This document shows positions 32,145-41,021 of a DNA stretch of 64,000 nucleotides, piece by piece. Below the pieces are notes generated by a model. That model was not told where the DNA came from and ran no database searches. It saw only the letters and a list, made by a program, of their open reading frames with translations. Both the position numbers and the translations under genes were made by a program. The stretch lies in the NCBI GenBank assembly GCA_945895265.1, contig CAMDEF010000013.1, positions 1 to 64,000 of the forward strand, read 5' to 3'. The stretch is from Bordetella parapertussis. Its GTDB lineage: Bacteria > Pseudomonadota > Gammaproteobacteria > Burkholderiales > Burkholderiaceae_B. Each line of letters opens with the position of its first letter. Position 1 is the stretch's first letter.

Positions 32145-33833
32145 ATGTTCGATTTAATTATTCGTAATGCACAGGTATTTGATGGCTTAGGGCACCCTGC
32201 GGTGCATGCCGATGTGGCCATTAAAGAAGGGGTTGTTGCTGAAATTGGTAAAGTGACCGGTTCTGCAAAACAAGAACTCGATGCAAAGGGCTTGTCTCTC
32301 ATGCCAGGCATTGTTGACTTGCATACGCACTTTGATGCGCAGGTCACCTGGGATCGCACGATGTCTCCTTCGCCTGCGCTTGGGGTCACCACTGTTGTCA
32401 TGGGGAACTGTGGCTTTGGGATTGCGCCATGTCCCGCGCCGCAGCGTGAAACCATGATGAAGAATTTATCAGTCGTTGAGGGGATGGACCTGACCTCGTT
32501 ATTGACTGGCGTCAACTGGGGCTTTGAGACCTTTCAAGAGTATATGGATCAGTTGCGTGCGATTAAGCCGTATTTGAATACCGCAGTGTTTGTGGGGCAT
32601 TCGGTGGTGCGTACCGCTGTGATGGGCGAAGCAGGTTCAGAAAAAGCCGAGCCCTCGCCGCAAGAGCTTGAGGCGATGTGTCAACTCGTCCGTGACGCGA
32701 TGAACGCTGGTTCAATTGGTTTTGCTTCCTCGTTTTCGCCTAATCATAGCGGGTACGCAGGGCGTCCGATGCCCTCGACGATCGCCTCTGAGCAAGAGTT
32801 ATTGGCGCTCACGGGCGTGTTGGGCGAGACCAACAAAGGCGTGTTCATGATGGCAACGGGTTCGCGTGCCACGCCCGAAGTCATGGAGAAAGTGTCAATC
32901 AATAGTGGGCGACCTGCGTTCATTTCGACGGTATTGTCGATGTATAACCCAGCAAATCCAGACCTAGCCCTCACGTATTACAACAAAGCGGCAGAGATGC
33001 GCGCGCGGGGTAACGAGGTCTATATCTTGACAAGTTGTCAGCCACTCTCGTTTGACTTCACTTTGGCTGAGCCATACCCCTTAATTAGCCACTCGGCTTT
33101 TGATGCAATCAAAAGCAAGTCACCCGACGATATTAAAAAAGTCTACATGGATCCAGGTTTTAGAAACGCGTTGCGCGAGAATTTAAAGAATCCCAAAACA
33201 GGTATCTTATTTCTGGGTGATTGGAAATATCTGGAAGTGGGTGAAACAGCGCTTGTTGAGCATGCAGACCTTGAAGGCCTGACAATCGAAGCGCTAGGTA
33301 AAAAATGGGGTAAAGACCCACTTGATGCGTTTTTTGATTTGTCTGTCAAAGAGAATTTACAGACTCACTTTACGGGTAAGTTTTTTAATCATATTGACGA
33401 GGGCGTGGCGCCACTGCTGAAGCATCCCTCCGCGGTTGTGACGTTATCGGATGCGGGTGCGCATTTGATTTATATGTGCGATGCAGCGTTTGGCTTGCAC
33501 TTCTTATCGCATTGGGTGCGCGAGACGGGTTATTTCTCTTTAGAAGATGGTATCCGCCTTCTCACCAGCGAGGCAGCCGATCGCTTCAAAATTCCTAACC
33601 GTGGGCGTTTGTTAGTGGGTAGCCCGGCCGACATGCTGTTGTTTGATCCTGCGACCGTGGGCAAGTCAAAGGTCGCAACCTTGAATGATTTGCCCGGCGG
33701 AGGCTCAAGAAAAGTTCGCTCGGGGCTTGGCATTCACGGTGTGTGGGTCAACGGTTGCTTGGTGCATGACGGCAAGGATTACGTCGAGCTTGAGCAAGGC
33801 CCAGGCCATGTCCTAGACCGGTTCGATCACTAA
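32145..33833 (+). CDS. N-acyl-D-amino-acid deacylase/D-aminoacylase-type amidohydrolase
   Basis: A 562-residue amidohydrolase-superfamily enzyme with a TIM barrel plus a small beta domain. DLHTHFDAQVTWD gives the HxH metal ligands, GNCGFGIAPC the cysteine ligand used by D-aminoacylases, and LSDAGAH the late aspartate. It would cleave N-acyl-D-amino acids or related amides. The ATG at 32145 has CGGAG 7-8 bases upstream, while a longer opening at 32094 is unsupported. It overlaps the convergent transporter gene by 4 bases. Confidence 0.85.
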   Translation: MFDLIIRNAQVFDGLGHPAVHADVAIKEGVVAEIGKVTGSAKQELDAKGLSLMPGIVDLHTHFDAQVTWDRTMSPSPALGVTTVVMGNCGFGIAPCPAPQRETMMKNLSVVEGMDLTSLLTGVNWGFETFQEYMDQLRAIKPYLNTAVFVGHSVVRTAVMGEAGSEKAEPSPQELEAMCQLVRDAMNAGSIGFASSFSPNHSGYAGRPMPSTIASEQELLALTGVLGETNKGVFMMATGSRATPEVMEKVSINSGRPAFISTVLSMYNPANPDLALTYYNKAAEMRARGNEVYILTSCQPLSFDFTLAEPYPLISHSAFDAIKSKSPDDIKKVYMDPGFRNALRENLKNPKTGILFLGDWKYLEVGETALVEHADLEGLTIEALGKKWGKDPLDAFFDLSVKENLQTHFTGKFFNHIDEGVAPLLKHPSAVVTLSDAGAHLIYMCDAAFGLHFLSHWVRETGYFSLEDGIRLLTSEAADRFKIPNRGRLLVGSPADMLLFDPATVGKSKVATLNDLPGGGSRKVRSGLGIHGVWVNGCLVHDGKDYVELEQGPGHVLDRFDH

Positions 33834-35080
33834 GCGAGAACGATGGCAACCACCGCAGCGCTCATGCAGGTTGCCATCGCACCAACCAACACCGCACGTA
33901 GTCCTAAGGCGATAATTTCTGGACGCCTTGCAGGTGCCATGGCGCCTAAGCCGCCGATCACAATGCCAAGGCTGCCGAAATTGGCAAACCCGCACAAGAC
34001 GTAGGTCATGATCAGTTGGCTGCGGGCCGATAGAGCGCCTTCCGGCAATTTGGCCAAATCTAGATAAGCAATCATCTCGTTTAACGCAATTTTAGTGCCT
34101 AACAGTTGACCTGCAGCGCTGGTTTCAGCCCAAGGGATGCCAAGCATCCACACAATTGGTTGCATGGGTACGCCTAACATGCGCTGAAGAGTGAGCGGTG
34201 CATCTGCAACATTTGGCAGTAGCGCAAGAGCGCCATTCGCGAGTGCGACAAGTGCCACCAGCACAATCAGCATGGCAGCAATATTGACTACAAGTCGAAC
34301 CCCATCACCCGTACCAGTCGCGATGGCATCCATGGTGCTGCCGTAGGCTGAGGTGGGTTGAAAGGCGATTTGAGCAGTGGCTGGACTTTGCGGAACCATC
34401 AGTCGGGCGAGCATGATGACCGCAGGTGCACTGACTATCGAAGAAATCAAGAGATGGCTTGCTGCATCTGGGATGATCTGACTGAGCACACCGGCATAGA
34501 TCACTAAGACGGTACCAGCTATACACGACATCCCAGAGGCCATGACAACAAACAGATCAGATCGACTGAGCTGCGCAAGATACGGACGCACGAGCAAAGG
34601 GGCCTCGACCATCCCAACAAAAATATTCGCTGACACGGCAAAGCTTGTGGCCCCATTCATTTTTAATGCTTTGCCTAGCAGCCATGAAAATACCCCCACA
34701 ATCTTTGGCAAGATACGCCAGTGATATAACAGTGCGGCAAAGGCACTGATAAACAAAGCGAGCGGTAGGGCTTGAAACGCCAGAACATAGGCTGCTCCGG
34801 GCTGGCTTTCTTGAAAGGGAAGAGGTGCGCCGCCCAGATAGCCGAACACTAATGATGTACCGGCTTCACTCGCCTTCTGCAAAGCCAGCACACCTTGATT
34901 GATCAGCGCGACAGTCTCTTTGATGACAGGCACCTTTAGCAATAGCAGCGCACAAACAAACTGTATGCCGACTCCTGTCGCGATGAGACGAGTTTTATGA
35001 GCTCGACGATCTTCACTGAAGAGGACTGCAATGATTGTCAGTGCCACGATGCCGGTCAAGGGCTGCAGATAAGAAGCCAT
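33830..35080 (-). CDS. NupC-type concentrative nucleoside transporter (CNT family)
   Basis: A 416-residue inner-membrane symporter with about ten membrane segments. The central CNT motifs are FVGMVEAPLLVRPYL and, toward the C-terminus, GTKIALNEMIAYLDL; the last helices contain YVLCGFANFGSLGI. It would import nucleosides with H+ or Na+. It stands alone, divergent from the acyl-CoA operon over 182 bases. An inverted repeat CGGCAGG/CCTGCCG (35172-35211) lies in that region. Confidence 0.9.
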   Translation of the reverse strand: MASYLQPLTGIVALTIIAVLFSEDRRAHKTRLIATGVGIQFVCALLLLKVPVIKETVALINQGVLALQKASEAGTSLVFGYLGGAPLPFQESQPGAAYVLAFQALPLALFISAFAALLYHWRILPKIVGVFSWLLGKALKMNGATSFAVSANIFVGMVEAPLLVRPYLAQLSRSDLFVVMASGMSCIAGTVLVIYAGVLSQIIPDAASHLLISSIVSAPAVIMLARLMVPQSPATAQIAFQPTSAYGSTMDAIATGTGDGVRLVVNIAAMLIVLVALVALANGALALLPNVADAPLTLQRMLGVPMQPIVWMLGIPWAETSAAGQLLGTKIALNEMIAYLDLAKLPEGALSARSQLIMTYVLCGFANFGSLGIVIGGLGAMAPARRPEIIALGLRAVLVGAMATCMSAAVVAIVLA

Positions 35081-35171
35081 ACTGGAATACCTTTTTTTGA
35101 GTCTGACTATCGGATTTTGTTTTTGGCTGACTAGTTTGCGTGTCTATCAGGTCGACCGTTGAATCATTCCT

Positions 35172-35211
35172 CGGCAGGCTTGACTTATACTAGCAAAAAA
35201 GAGTCCTGCCG
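35172..35211. promoter_or_regulatory. inverted repeat flanking a promoter-like segment
   Basis: CGGCAGG (35172-35178) and CCTGCCG (35205-35211) are exact inverted copies separated by 26 bases that include TTGACT and TATACT-like boxes. It lies 52 bases upstream of the acyl-CoA synthetase start at 35263 and could be an operator for that operon or the divergent nupC-type gene. Confidence 0.35.
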
Positions 35212-35262
35212 GGCTCGCATAATGAACTCATCAAACAAGGTTTGGTGATTACGGAGCAAGCT

Positions 35263-37440
35263 ATGTCTGAAGTTGGTGAGGGCGCGAGCCTGAGCGCCAG
35301 CCGTGCCTCGAGGGCAGAGGCGTCGGTGTTCGCGGATTTGACTCATTTTTTTGCACCTCGCAGTGTGGCGATGGTGGGTGCAACAGAAGATCTTTCAAAG
35401 TTTGGTGGGCGCTGTATGCGTCAAACGATTGATTTCGGCTTTAAGGGAAACGTTTACCCGATTAATCCAAAGCGCGAGACCATTTTTGGTCAACGTTGTT
35501 TTGCCTCAATCGCGGATTTGCCTGAGGCACCTGATCATGTGGGGATCGTATTGCCTGCGCACGCTGTGCCAACCGCGCTCGAGCAATGCGCCGCAAGAGG
35601 TGTGCCCTTCGTCACGATTTTTTCATCCGGGTTTGGTGAGTTGGGCACGAGCGAGGGGCGTGCTGCGCAACAGCGCCTCATTGATATCGCCCGCGCAGGC
35701 AATATTCGGATGATGGGGCCCAATTGCAACGGCATGGTCAATTTTGTGGACGCCTTCGCACTGACCTCGACGGCAACGATTCAAGGCCCGCGCCGCGCTG
35801 CAGGAGAGCTTGGGGTTGTCAGCCAGTCGGGCGGAGCTGGGCAAGTGAATGTCATGTGGCGGGCTCAGCAAGCAGGCTTAGGGGTGAGTTATCAGGTCAG
35901 TTGTGGCAACGCCTGCGACCTTGATTTGATGGATTACGCGGCTTTTATGCTTGAGAGCGAAGCGACTAAGGTCGTCGCCATGTTGGTAGAAAGCCTTTCG
36001 GATGGTGAACGTTTAAGAGCGCTCGCCGAACGCTCTTACCAACTCAATAAGCCGATCGTGATGGTGAAGGTCGGGCGTACCGAGGTTGGTAGTCGTGCTG
36101 CCGCCTCTCACACAGGGTCGATTACCGGCGCAGATGATGTCTGTGATGCTGCCTTGCACCAACTAGGAATCGTTCGTGTGGACGACTGCAACGAACTCTA
36201 CGAGACTGCGATGCTTTTGCGGCAACAAAAGTCTTTTAAAGGGCGTGGTGCGGCTGCAACCTCCATATCGGGTGGCAATCTTGTCATGGTGGCTGATTTA
36301 GGTGCTGCGCTTGACATCGAGTGGCCTCAGTATCAAGCAGAGACTTGTGAGCAACTTGCACAGCTGTTGCCAGGTTTTGGTATCACAGCAAATCCGACGG
36401 ATCTCACTGCGGCAGCGATCGGCCAGCCCGGAGCCTACGCGCGAGCCACCGAGATTATCTTGCAAGATCCAGCCGTTGATGTCTTGATTCCGGTGATGAC
36501 CATTGCGAGTGCTGAAGACGTGCGCAGTGTGGCCGAGGTTTCTGCTCGCAGCACTAAATCTGTGGCGCTGCTCTGGACCGGTTGCACCTCGAATGATCCA
36601 GCCCTGACACATCAGGCATTAGTGGCTCAGGGGCATGCGGTGTATTCGGACGCGTTTCCTTGTCTAAAAGCGGTGCGGCGTGCCATGCAGTACTCAGAGT
36701 TTCGCGAAAATCGCTTGAGTTCAATGCCAAGTCGTCCCGCAGGGATCGACCGTGGTGCCGCACGGCTATTAGTCGAGCAACAAAACGGGCCAATGACAGA
36801 ACAAACGGCCAAGCGTTTGCTCAGTTGCTATGGAGTACGGGTGACCCAAGAGTACTTGGCCACGTCGAAAGAGATGGCTGTGACGCATTGGTCGAAGATC
36901 AAAAGTCCCGTCGCGTTAAAGATTTTGTCGCCTGATATTTTGCATAAGACCGAAGCGCAGGCCATTCGTTTGAATCTAAATAGTGCAGAGTCGGTTGCGC
37001 AGGCTTATGGCGAAATCATGGCCGCAGCGCTGAACTATCGTGCTGATGCAACAATTGAAGGCGTGCTCGTCCAAGAGATGGTGGGACAGTCACACGAAAT
37101 GTTCGTTGGCATGGTGCGGGATCCAATCTTTGGGGCTGTCATGACGTTTGGCCTTGGTGGGATCTATGTCGAAGTCTTAAAAGATTTGGTGTTTCGGTTA
37201 GCGCCTCTGTCGCGTCATGATATTTTAGAAGCCTTGAATGAGCTACACGCGATGAAGTTATTGCGAGGAGTACGCGGGCAGGCTGCTGCAGATATCGACG
37301 CTTTGGTCGACTGTATTGAACGCGTGTCTTGGTTGGCGGCAGATTGCGCTGACAAAATCGCAGAAATTGATATCAATCCTTTATGTGTATTGGAACTTGG
37401 GCAAGGTGTCCGAGTCGTCGATGCATTGGTGATCCTCTAA
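35263..37440 (+). CDS. ADP-forming acyl-CoA synthetase (acetate--CoA ligase family)
   Basis: A 725-residue fused enzyme: CoA-binding domain (SVAMVGATEDLSKFGG near residue 33), succinyl-CoA ligase-like domain with the phosphohistidine motif GSRAAASHTGSITG, and a C-terminal ATP-grasp domain (about 510-725; VALKILSPDILHKTEA and EMVGQSHEMFVGMVRDP). It makes an acyl-CoA from acid, CoA and ATP with ADP release. GGAG 6 bases upstream supports the ATG at 35263. It heads the operon, and its TAA stop shares a base with the next ATG. Confidence 0.9.
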   Translation: MSEVGEGASLSASRASRAEASVFADLTHFFAPRSVAMVGATEDLSKFGGRCMRQTIDFGFKGNVYPINPKRETIFGQRCFASIADLPEAPDHVGIVLPAHAVPTALEQCAARGVPFVTIFSSGFGELGTSEGRAAQQRLIDIARAGNIRMMGPNCNGMVNFVDAFALTSTATIQGPRRAAGELGVVSQSGGAGQVNVMWRAQQAGLGVSYQVSCGNACDLDLMDYAAFMLESEATKVVAMLVESLSDGERLRALAERSYQLNKPIVMVKVGRTEVGSRAAASHTGSITGADDVCDAALHQLGIVRVDDCNELYETAMLLRQQKSFKGRGAAATSISGGNLVMVADLGAALDIEWPQYQAETCEQLAQLLPGFGITANPTDLTAAAIGQPGAYARATEIILQDPAVDVLIPVMTIASAEDVRSVAEVSARSTKSVALLWTGCTSNDPALTHQALVAQGHAVYSDAFPCLKAVRRAMQYSEFRENRLSSMPSRPAGIDRGAARLLVEQQNGPMTEQTAKRLLSCYGVRVTQEYLATSKEMAVTHWSKIKSPVALKILSPDILHKTEAQAIRLNLNSAESVAQAYGEIMAAALNYRADATIEGVLVQEMVGQSHEMFVGMVRDPIFGAVMTFGLGGIYVEVLKDLVFRLAPLSRHDILEALNELHAMKLLRGVRGQAAADIDALVDCIERVSWLAADCADKIAEIDINPLCVLELGQGVRVVDALVIL

Positions 37441-38138
37441 TGTTAAAGATAAATCTAGACAATACGGTACTGACGCTGTCGCTCGATCGTGCGTCAGCAG
37501 CCAACGCATTAAACGCTGAGATCTATCAGGCGATGCATGAGGCGTTACTTAAGGCGGCCACGCAAGAGAACGTTAAAGTCTTGGTGATCACCGGCGAAGG
37601 TGCCCGTGCCTTTTGCTCGGGTGCTGATCTAAAAGAGTTTTCGGATTTGAAGCCTGTGGCGGCTGCGCACCAGCGGCTGAATTTGCTGATGCGCTGTTTT
37701 CTTGAGCTCATCGATTTTCCTAAGCCTGTGATCGCGGCGGTTCAGGCACCGGCAGTGGGGGCAGGGTTGATGCTTGCAGCTCTGTGCGATGAGGTCCTGA
37801 TTGCAGATCACACTTGGGTGTCATTGCCAGAGGTGAAATTTGATATGCCAACTCCGATTGGAGCAGCGATTGTGTTGGCGCGTTCAAATCGCTCAGTCTG
37901 TCACCGCTTGGTGCAGCTTGGCGATCGACTAAACGCTGCGCAGTGCGTGAGCGCGGGCTTGGCAGATCAAGCGGTGCCACTGACTGAGTTGCCCGAGTTG
38001 TGTGCGCAACGTGCCAGCGTGCTTGCGCAGATTCCGTCGTATGGCTTTGCGGTAAACAAAAAATGGATGAATCGCGAGATTCGGCAACAGTTGGTTGCTG
38101 CGGCTGAAGTTGCCGAGGCGGCTCACCAGCGTGACTAA
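37440..38138 (+). CDS. enoyl-CoA hydratase/isomerase family protein
   Basis: A 232-residue crotonase-fold protein, somewhat shorter than the usual 255-265. The oxyanion-hole segments are AFCSGADLKEF and APAVGAGLMLAALCD. One glutamate of the catalytic pair is seen in SLPEVKFDM; the second is not obvious, since the loop reads TPIGAAIVLARS. Hydratase activity is therefore plausible but not assured. Its start overlaps the upstream stop in TAATG (coupled translation). Confidence 0.85.
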   Translation: MLKINLDNTVLTLSLDRASAANALNAEIYQAMHEALLKAATQENVKVLVITGEGARAFCSGADLKEFSDLKPVAAAHQRLNLLMRCFLELIDFPKPVIAAVQAPAVGAGLMLAALCDEVLIADHTWVSLPEVKFDMPTPIGAAIVLARSNRSVCHRLVQLGDRLNAAQCVSAGLADQAVPLTELPELCAQRASVLAQIPSYGFAVNKKWMNREIRQQLVAAAEVAEAAHQRD

Positions 38139-38156
38139 TTTAGAAGAGAATCGATC

Positions 38157-39299
38157 ATGCAACTAGAGATAACGCCAGAGCTTGCAGAACTTCGTGCCGC
38201 GTTACGTCGGTTTACGACAGAAGTCCTTGAGCCCCTTGCCCTTGAAATTGATCAGACCGGTGAGGTACCGACCAGGGCCTGGGATGTCATGCGCGCGCAG
38301 GGCTATCTCGGTATGCGTATGCCAGCGCAATTTGGTGGCGGCGATGTTGATCTATCAACCTATTGTTTGGCGCTTGAAGAATTTAGCCGATCGCATCGCA
38401 TTTTTACCTTGATGTTAGATGCAACAAGTGGCTTAAATCCGATTGCGATTGCGAAGTTCGGAACACCTGCACAGCAAGAACGCTATCTTGACGGCTTATG
38501 TACCGGACGTTTATTAGCCTCCTTTGCGCTGACCGAGCCCGGCGCCGGGTCTGATGCGCAGGCGATTTCTACCAAGGCAGAAAAAACGCTCACGGGCTGG
38601 CGCTTAAATGGTCGTAAACATTACATCAGCGGAGCACACCAGGCAGATGTTTTGCTGGTGATGGCGGTCAACGACGCTGAGAAACGATCTCGCGGCGGGA
38701 TTTCTGCCTTTTTGGTGGATAAAGGTACACCTGGCTTAACGATCACACGCGTCGACGCCACCATTGGTTCAGATCCGATCAAGATTTGCGAATTGACTTT
38801 TGAAGATTGTGAGATTCCAAACTCGGCGGTGCTTGGTGAAGTCGGGCAAGGGTTCAAAATTGCGATGAGTTCTTTGGTCAGTGGTCGCATGGGTATTGCT
38901 TGTTCGTGTATTGGCGCTGCCGATCGTCTGCTTGAGATGTCGGCGGCCTATGCACGTGAACGCCATACCTTTGGTAAGCCTCTGGCCGAGCGTCAGGCGA
39001 TTCAGTGGATGTTGGCCGATTCTGCGACCGAACTGGCGCAGGCTCGAGCGTTAACGTATGAAACCTTACGCCAGATTGAAGCGGGCGAGAACGTTGGTGC
39101 CGCGGCTAGTATGTGCAAACTTGCGGCCTCTGAAATGGTGGGTCGAATGGCTGACCGTGCTGTTCAAATTCATGGGGGGGCTGGTTTGGTGAGAGGTGTG
39201 CCGGTCGAGCGGTTCTATCGTGATATCCGCCATTACCGAGTTGGCGAAGGTTCTTCAGAAATTCAACGGATGCTGATTGCGCGTGAGGTGCTGGGATGA
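38157..39299 (+). CDS. acyl-CoA dehydrogenase
   Basis: A 380-residue FAD enzyme of the acyl-CoA dehydrogenase family. FALTEPGAGSDAQAI (about residues 122-136) contacts FAD and substrate, and QIHGGAGLVRGVPVER is a signature. The catalytic Glu is in YRVGEGSSEIQRMLIA near the C-terminus, the position used by short/medium-chain enzymes. It introduces an alpha,beta double bond for the hydratase encoded just upstream. It overlaps the thiolase-like gene by 4 bases. Confidence 0.92.
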   Translation: MQLEITPELAELRAALRRFTTEVLEPLALEIDQTGEVPTRAWDVMRAQGYLGMRMPAQFGGGDVDLSTYCLALEEFSRSHRIFTLMLDATSGLNPIAIAKFGTPAQQERYLDGLCTGRLLASFALTEPGAGSDAQAISTKAEKTLTGWRLNGRKHYISGAHQADVLLVMAVNDAEKRSRGGISAFLVDKGTPGLTITRVDATIGSDPIKICELTFEDCEIPNSAVLGEVGQGFKIAMSSLVSGRMGIACSCIGAADRLLEMSAAYARERHTFGKPLAERQAIQWMLADSATELAQARALTYETLRQIEAGENVGAAASMCKLAASEMVGRMADRAVQIHGGAGLVRGVPVERFYRDIRHYRVGEGSSEIQRMLIAREVLG

Positions 39300-40483
39300 C
39301 ACGGGTCAATGGGTCGCGCAGACCGCCGCTCAACGCTGTGATTGTTGGTATTGGCGAGAGCACCGTTGGGCGAGTCCCTCATCTTGATGCCTTGGGCTTA
39401 CAGCGGATGGCAGCTGCAAACGCCCTGGCTGATGCAGGGTTAACGTTTGCCGATGTGGATGGCTTGTTAACAACGCCAATCCGTGTCGAAAATTGGGCAA
39501 TGCCCTGTGGTGTGGTCTCGGAAGGGTTAGGGATACAGGCGCGTTATCTGGCCACCTTGGATGTCGCCGGCGCCTCAGGTGTTGCGATGGCGCATCATGC
39601 AGCCATGGCGGTCGCCTCTGGGCAGTGCGAAACGGTCTTATGTGTCGCAGGGCAAAATATGTTGTCGTTTCAGTCGAGTGGCGATTCCGTAAAAAAACTG
39701 GCCGATGCTGGTTGGGCACACCCTGACTTTGAGATGCCTCACGGCCCGCTGGTCCCTACCTTGTATGCACTGGCGGCGCAACGTCACATGCACGAATACG
39801 GAACCACCCACGAGCAACTCGCTCAAGTGGCGGTGACGATGCGTGAAAATGCCTCTTTGAATCCACTTGCTTTTAAAAAAGAGCTAATTTCAATTGCTGA
39901 TGTGATGCAGTCTCGTATGATCACCTCGCCGTTAAGAATGTTGGATTGCGCCTTAATGTCAGATGGAGCCGTGGCATTTATTGTGACAACGCCAGAGCGT
40001 GCCCGTGATCTAAAGCAAATGCCAGTTAAGCTTTTGGGCCATGGCTATGGACACTCGCACACCTATATTGGTGACTATAAAAATGTGACCACTACGGGTG
40101 CGGTTCGTTCGGGCCAAGAGGCCTATGCGATGGCGGGTTTGACGCCTCGTGATATCGATGTGGCTCAACTGTACGACTGTTTCACCATCACTGTTTTGAT
40201 TGAGCTTGAAGATCTTGGCTTTTGTGCCAAAGGTGAGGGCGGGCACTATGTTGCGAGCCAAGGGATTGGCCTACATAGTCCTCTACCAGTGACGACACAT
40301 GGGGGCTTGTTGTCAGCAGGCCATCCCGGCTTAGCGGGTGGAATGTTTCATTTAACAGAGGGGGTGCGTCAATTACGTGGTCAAGCACAAGCGCGACAGG
40401 TGCCGGACGCACAAGTGGTGCTAGTGCATGGTAATGGTGGGATTATTGGCTTGCACAATACCTTGATTCTAGGAAAAGGCTAA
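39296..40483 (+). CDS. thiolase-fold protein of the lipid-transfer/Ltp2 type, no catalytic Cys
   Basis: A 395-residue thiolase-superfamily protein. At the nucleophile position it reads AGASG (91-95) with no Cys, and at the second catalytic Cys it reads LVHGNGGIIG. The SAGHPG histidine loop and the core HGGLLSAGH are kept. Proteins with this pattern next to a DUF35 gene include Ltp2-type aldolases that split side-chain beta-hydroxy acyl-CoA compounds, so a retro-aldol role is more likely than thiolysis. It has a 4-base overlap with the ACAD gene and a 5-base gap to the DUF35 gene. Confidence 0.83.
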   Translation: MTRVNGSRRPPLNAVIVGIGESTVGRVPHLDALGLQRMAAANALADAGLTFADVDGLLTTPIRVENWAMPCGVVSEGLGIQARYLATLDVAGASGVAMAHHAAMAVASGQCETVLCVAGQNMLSFQSSGDSVKKLADAGWAHPDFEMPHGPLVPTLYALAAQRHMHEYGTTHEQLAQVAVTMRENASLNPLAFKKELISIADVMQSRMITSPLRMLDCALMSDGAVAFIVTTPERARDLKQMPVKLLGHGYGHSHTYIGDYKNVTTTGAVRSGQEAYAMAGLTPRDIDVAQLYDCFTITVLIELEDLGFCAKGEGGHYVASQGIGLHSPLPVTTHGGLLSAGHPGLAGGMFHLTEGVRQLRGQAQARQVPDAQVVLVHGNGGIIGLHNTLILGKG

Positions 40484-40488
40484 TTCGA

Positions 40489-40911
40489 ATGACGACCCCC
40501 GTGAACCCGCTCAGTAGCCATCAATATTGGGAAAGTCTGCGCGCACAAGGGTTTAGTTTGCCCCAATGCCAAACATGCAAAGAGTTTCACTTTTACCTTC
40601 GCCCTGCTTGCCCTGCCTGCGGCAGTTTGGATATTCAAGCCGTTGTCACGAGCGGTCGCGGCAACGTCTATAGTTTTTCAATTGTCTATCGTGCGCCAAG
40701 CCCAGCCTTCGAAAAAGATGTTCCGTACGTGGTTGCGATTGTGGCAACTGATGAAGGCCCTCACTTGATGACTCGCTTGATCAAGGTCAAGCCTGAGGAA
40801 GTGACGGTTGGAATGCGAGTGATGGTAAATGGCTGGCGTACACGCGGTGAGCCAGCAGGACGGGTGTCGGAGGGGGCAGCTCCGCCTTTGTTTGAGCCTG
40901 AGTCGTTGTGA
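40489..40911 (+). CDS. DUF35 zinc-ribbon/OB-fold protein, partner of the thiolase-like protein
   Basis: A 140-residue protein with an N-terminal rubredoxin-like zinc ribbon (CQTC at 27-30 and CPAC a few residues later) and a C-terminal OB fold (GRGNVYSFSIVYRAPSPAF onward). DUF35 proteins bind thiolase-fold partners and supply part of the acyl-CoA site. The conserved arrangement directly behind the thiolase-like gene supports a complex. It is the last gene of the operon, followed by a terminator. Confidence 0.87.
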   Translation: MTTPVNPLSSHQYWESLRAQGFSLPQCQTCKEFHFYLRPACPACGSLDIQAVVTSGRGNVYSFSIVYRAPSPAFEKDVPYVVAIVATDEGPHLMTRLIKVKPEEVTVGMRVMVNGWRTRGEPAGRVSEGAAPPLFEPESL

Positions 40912-40930
40912 TGTTTGATTTGTTTGACCG

Positions 40931-40963
40931 AAGCCGCGCCGATTTTAAGGCGTGGTTTCTTTA
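40931..40963 (+). terminator. Rho-independent terminator of the acyl-CoA operon
   Basis: AAGCCGCGCC (40931-40940) pairs with GGCGTGGTTT (40949-40958), including two G-T pairs, around GATTTTAA, followed by TCTTT. It begins 20 bases after the DUF35 stop. Confidence 0.7.
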
Positions 40964-41021
40964 AGAGCCTCAGCCTGTTGGGTGGGGAGGAAAGTAACGC
41001 TAACTTACAAAGAGTCCAATC

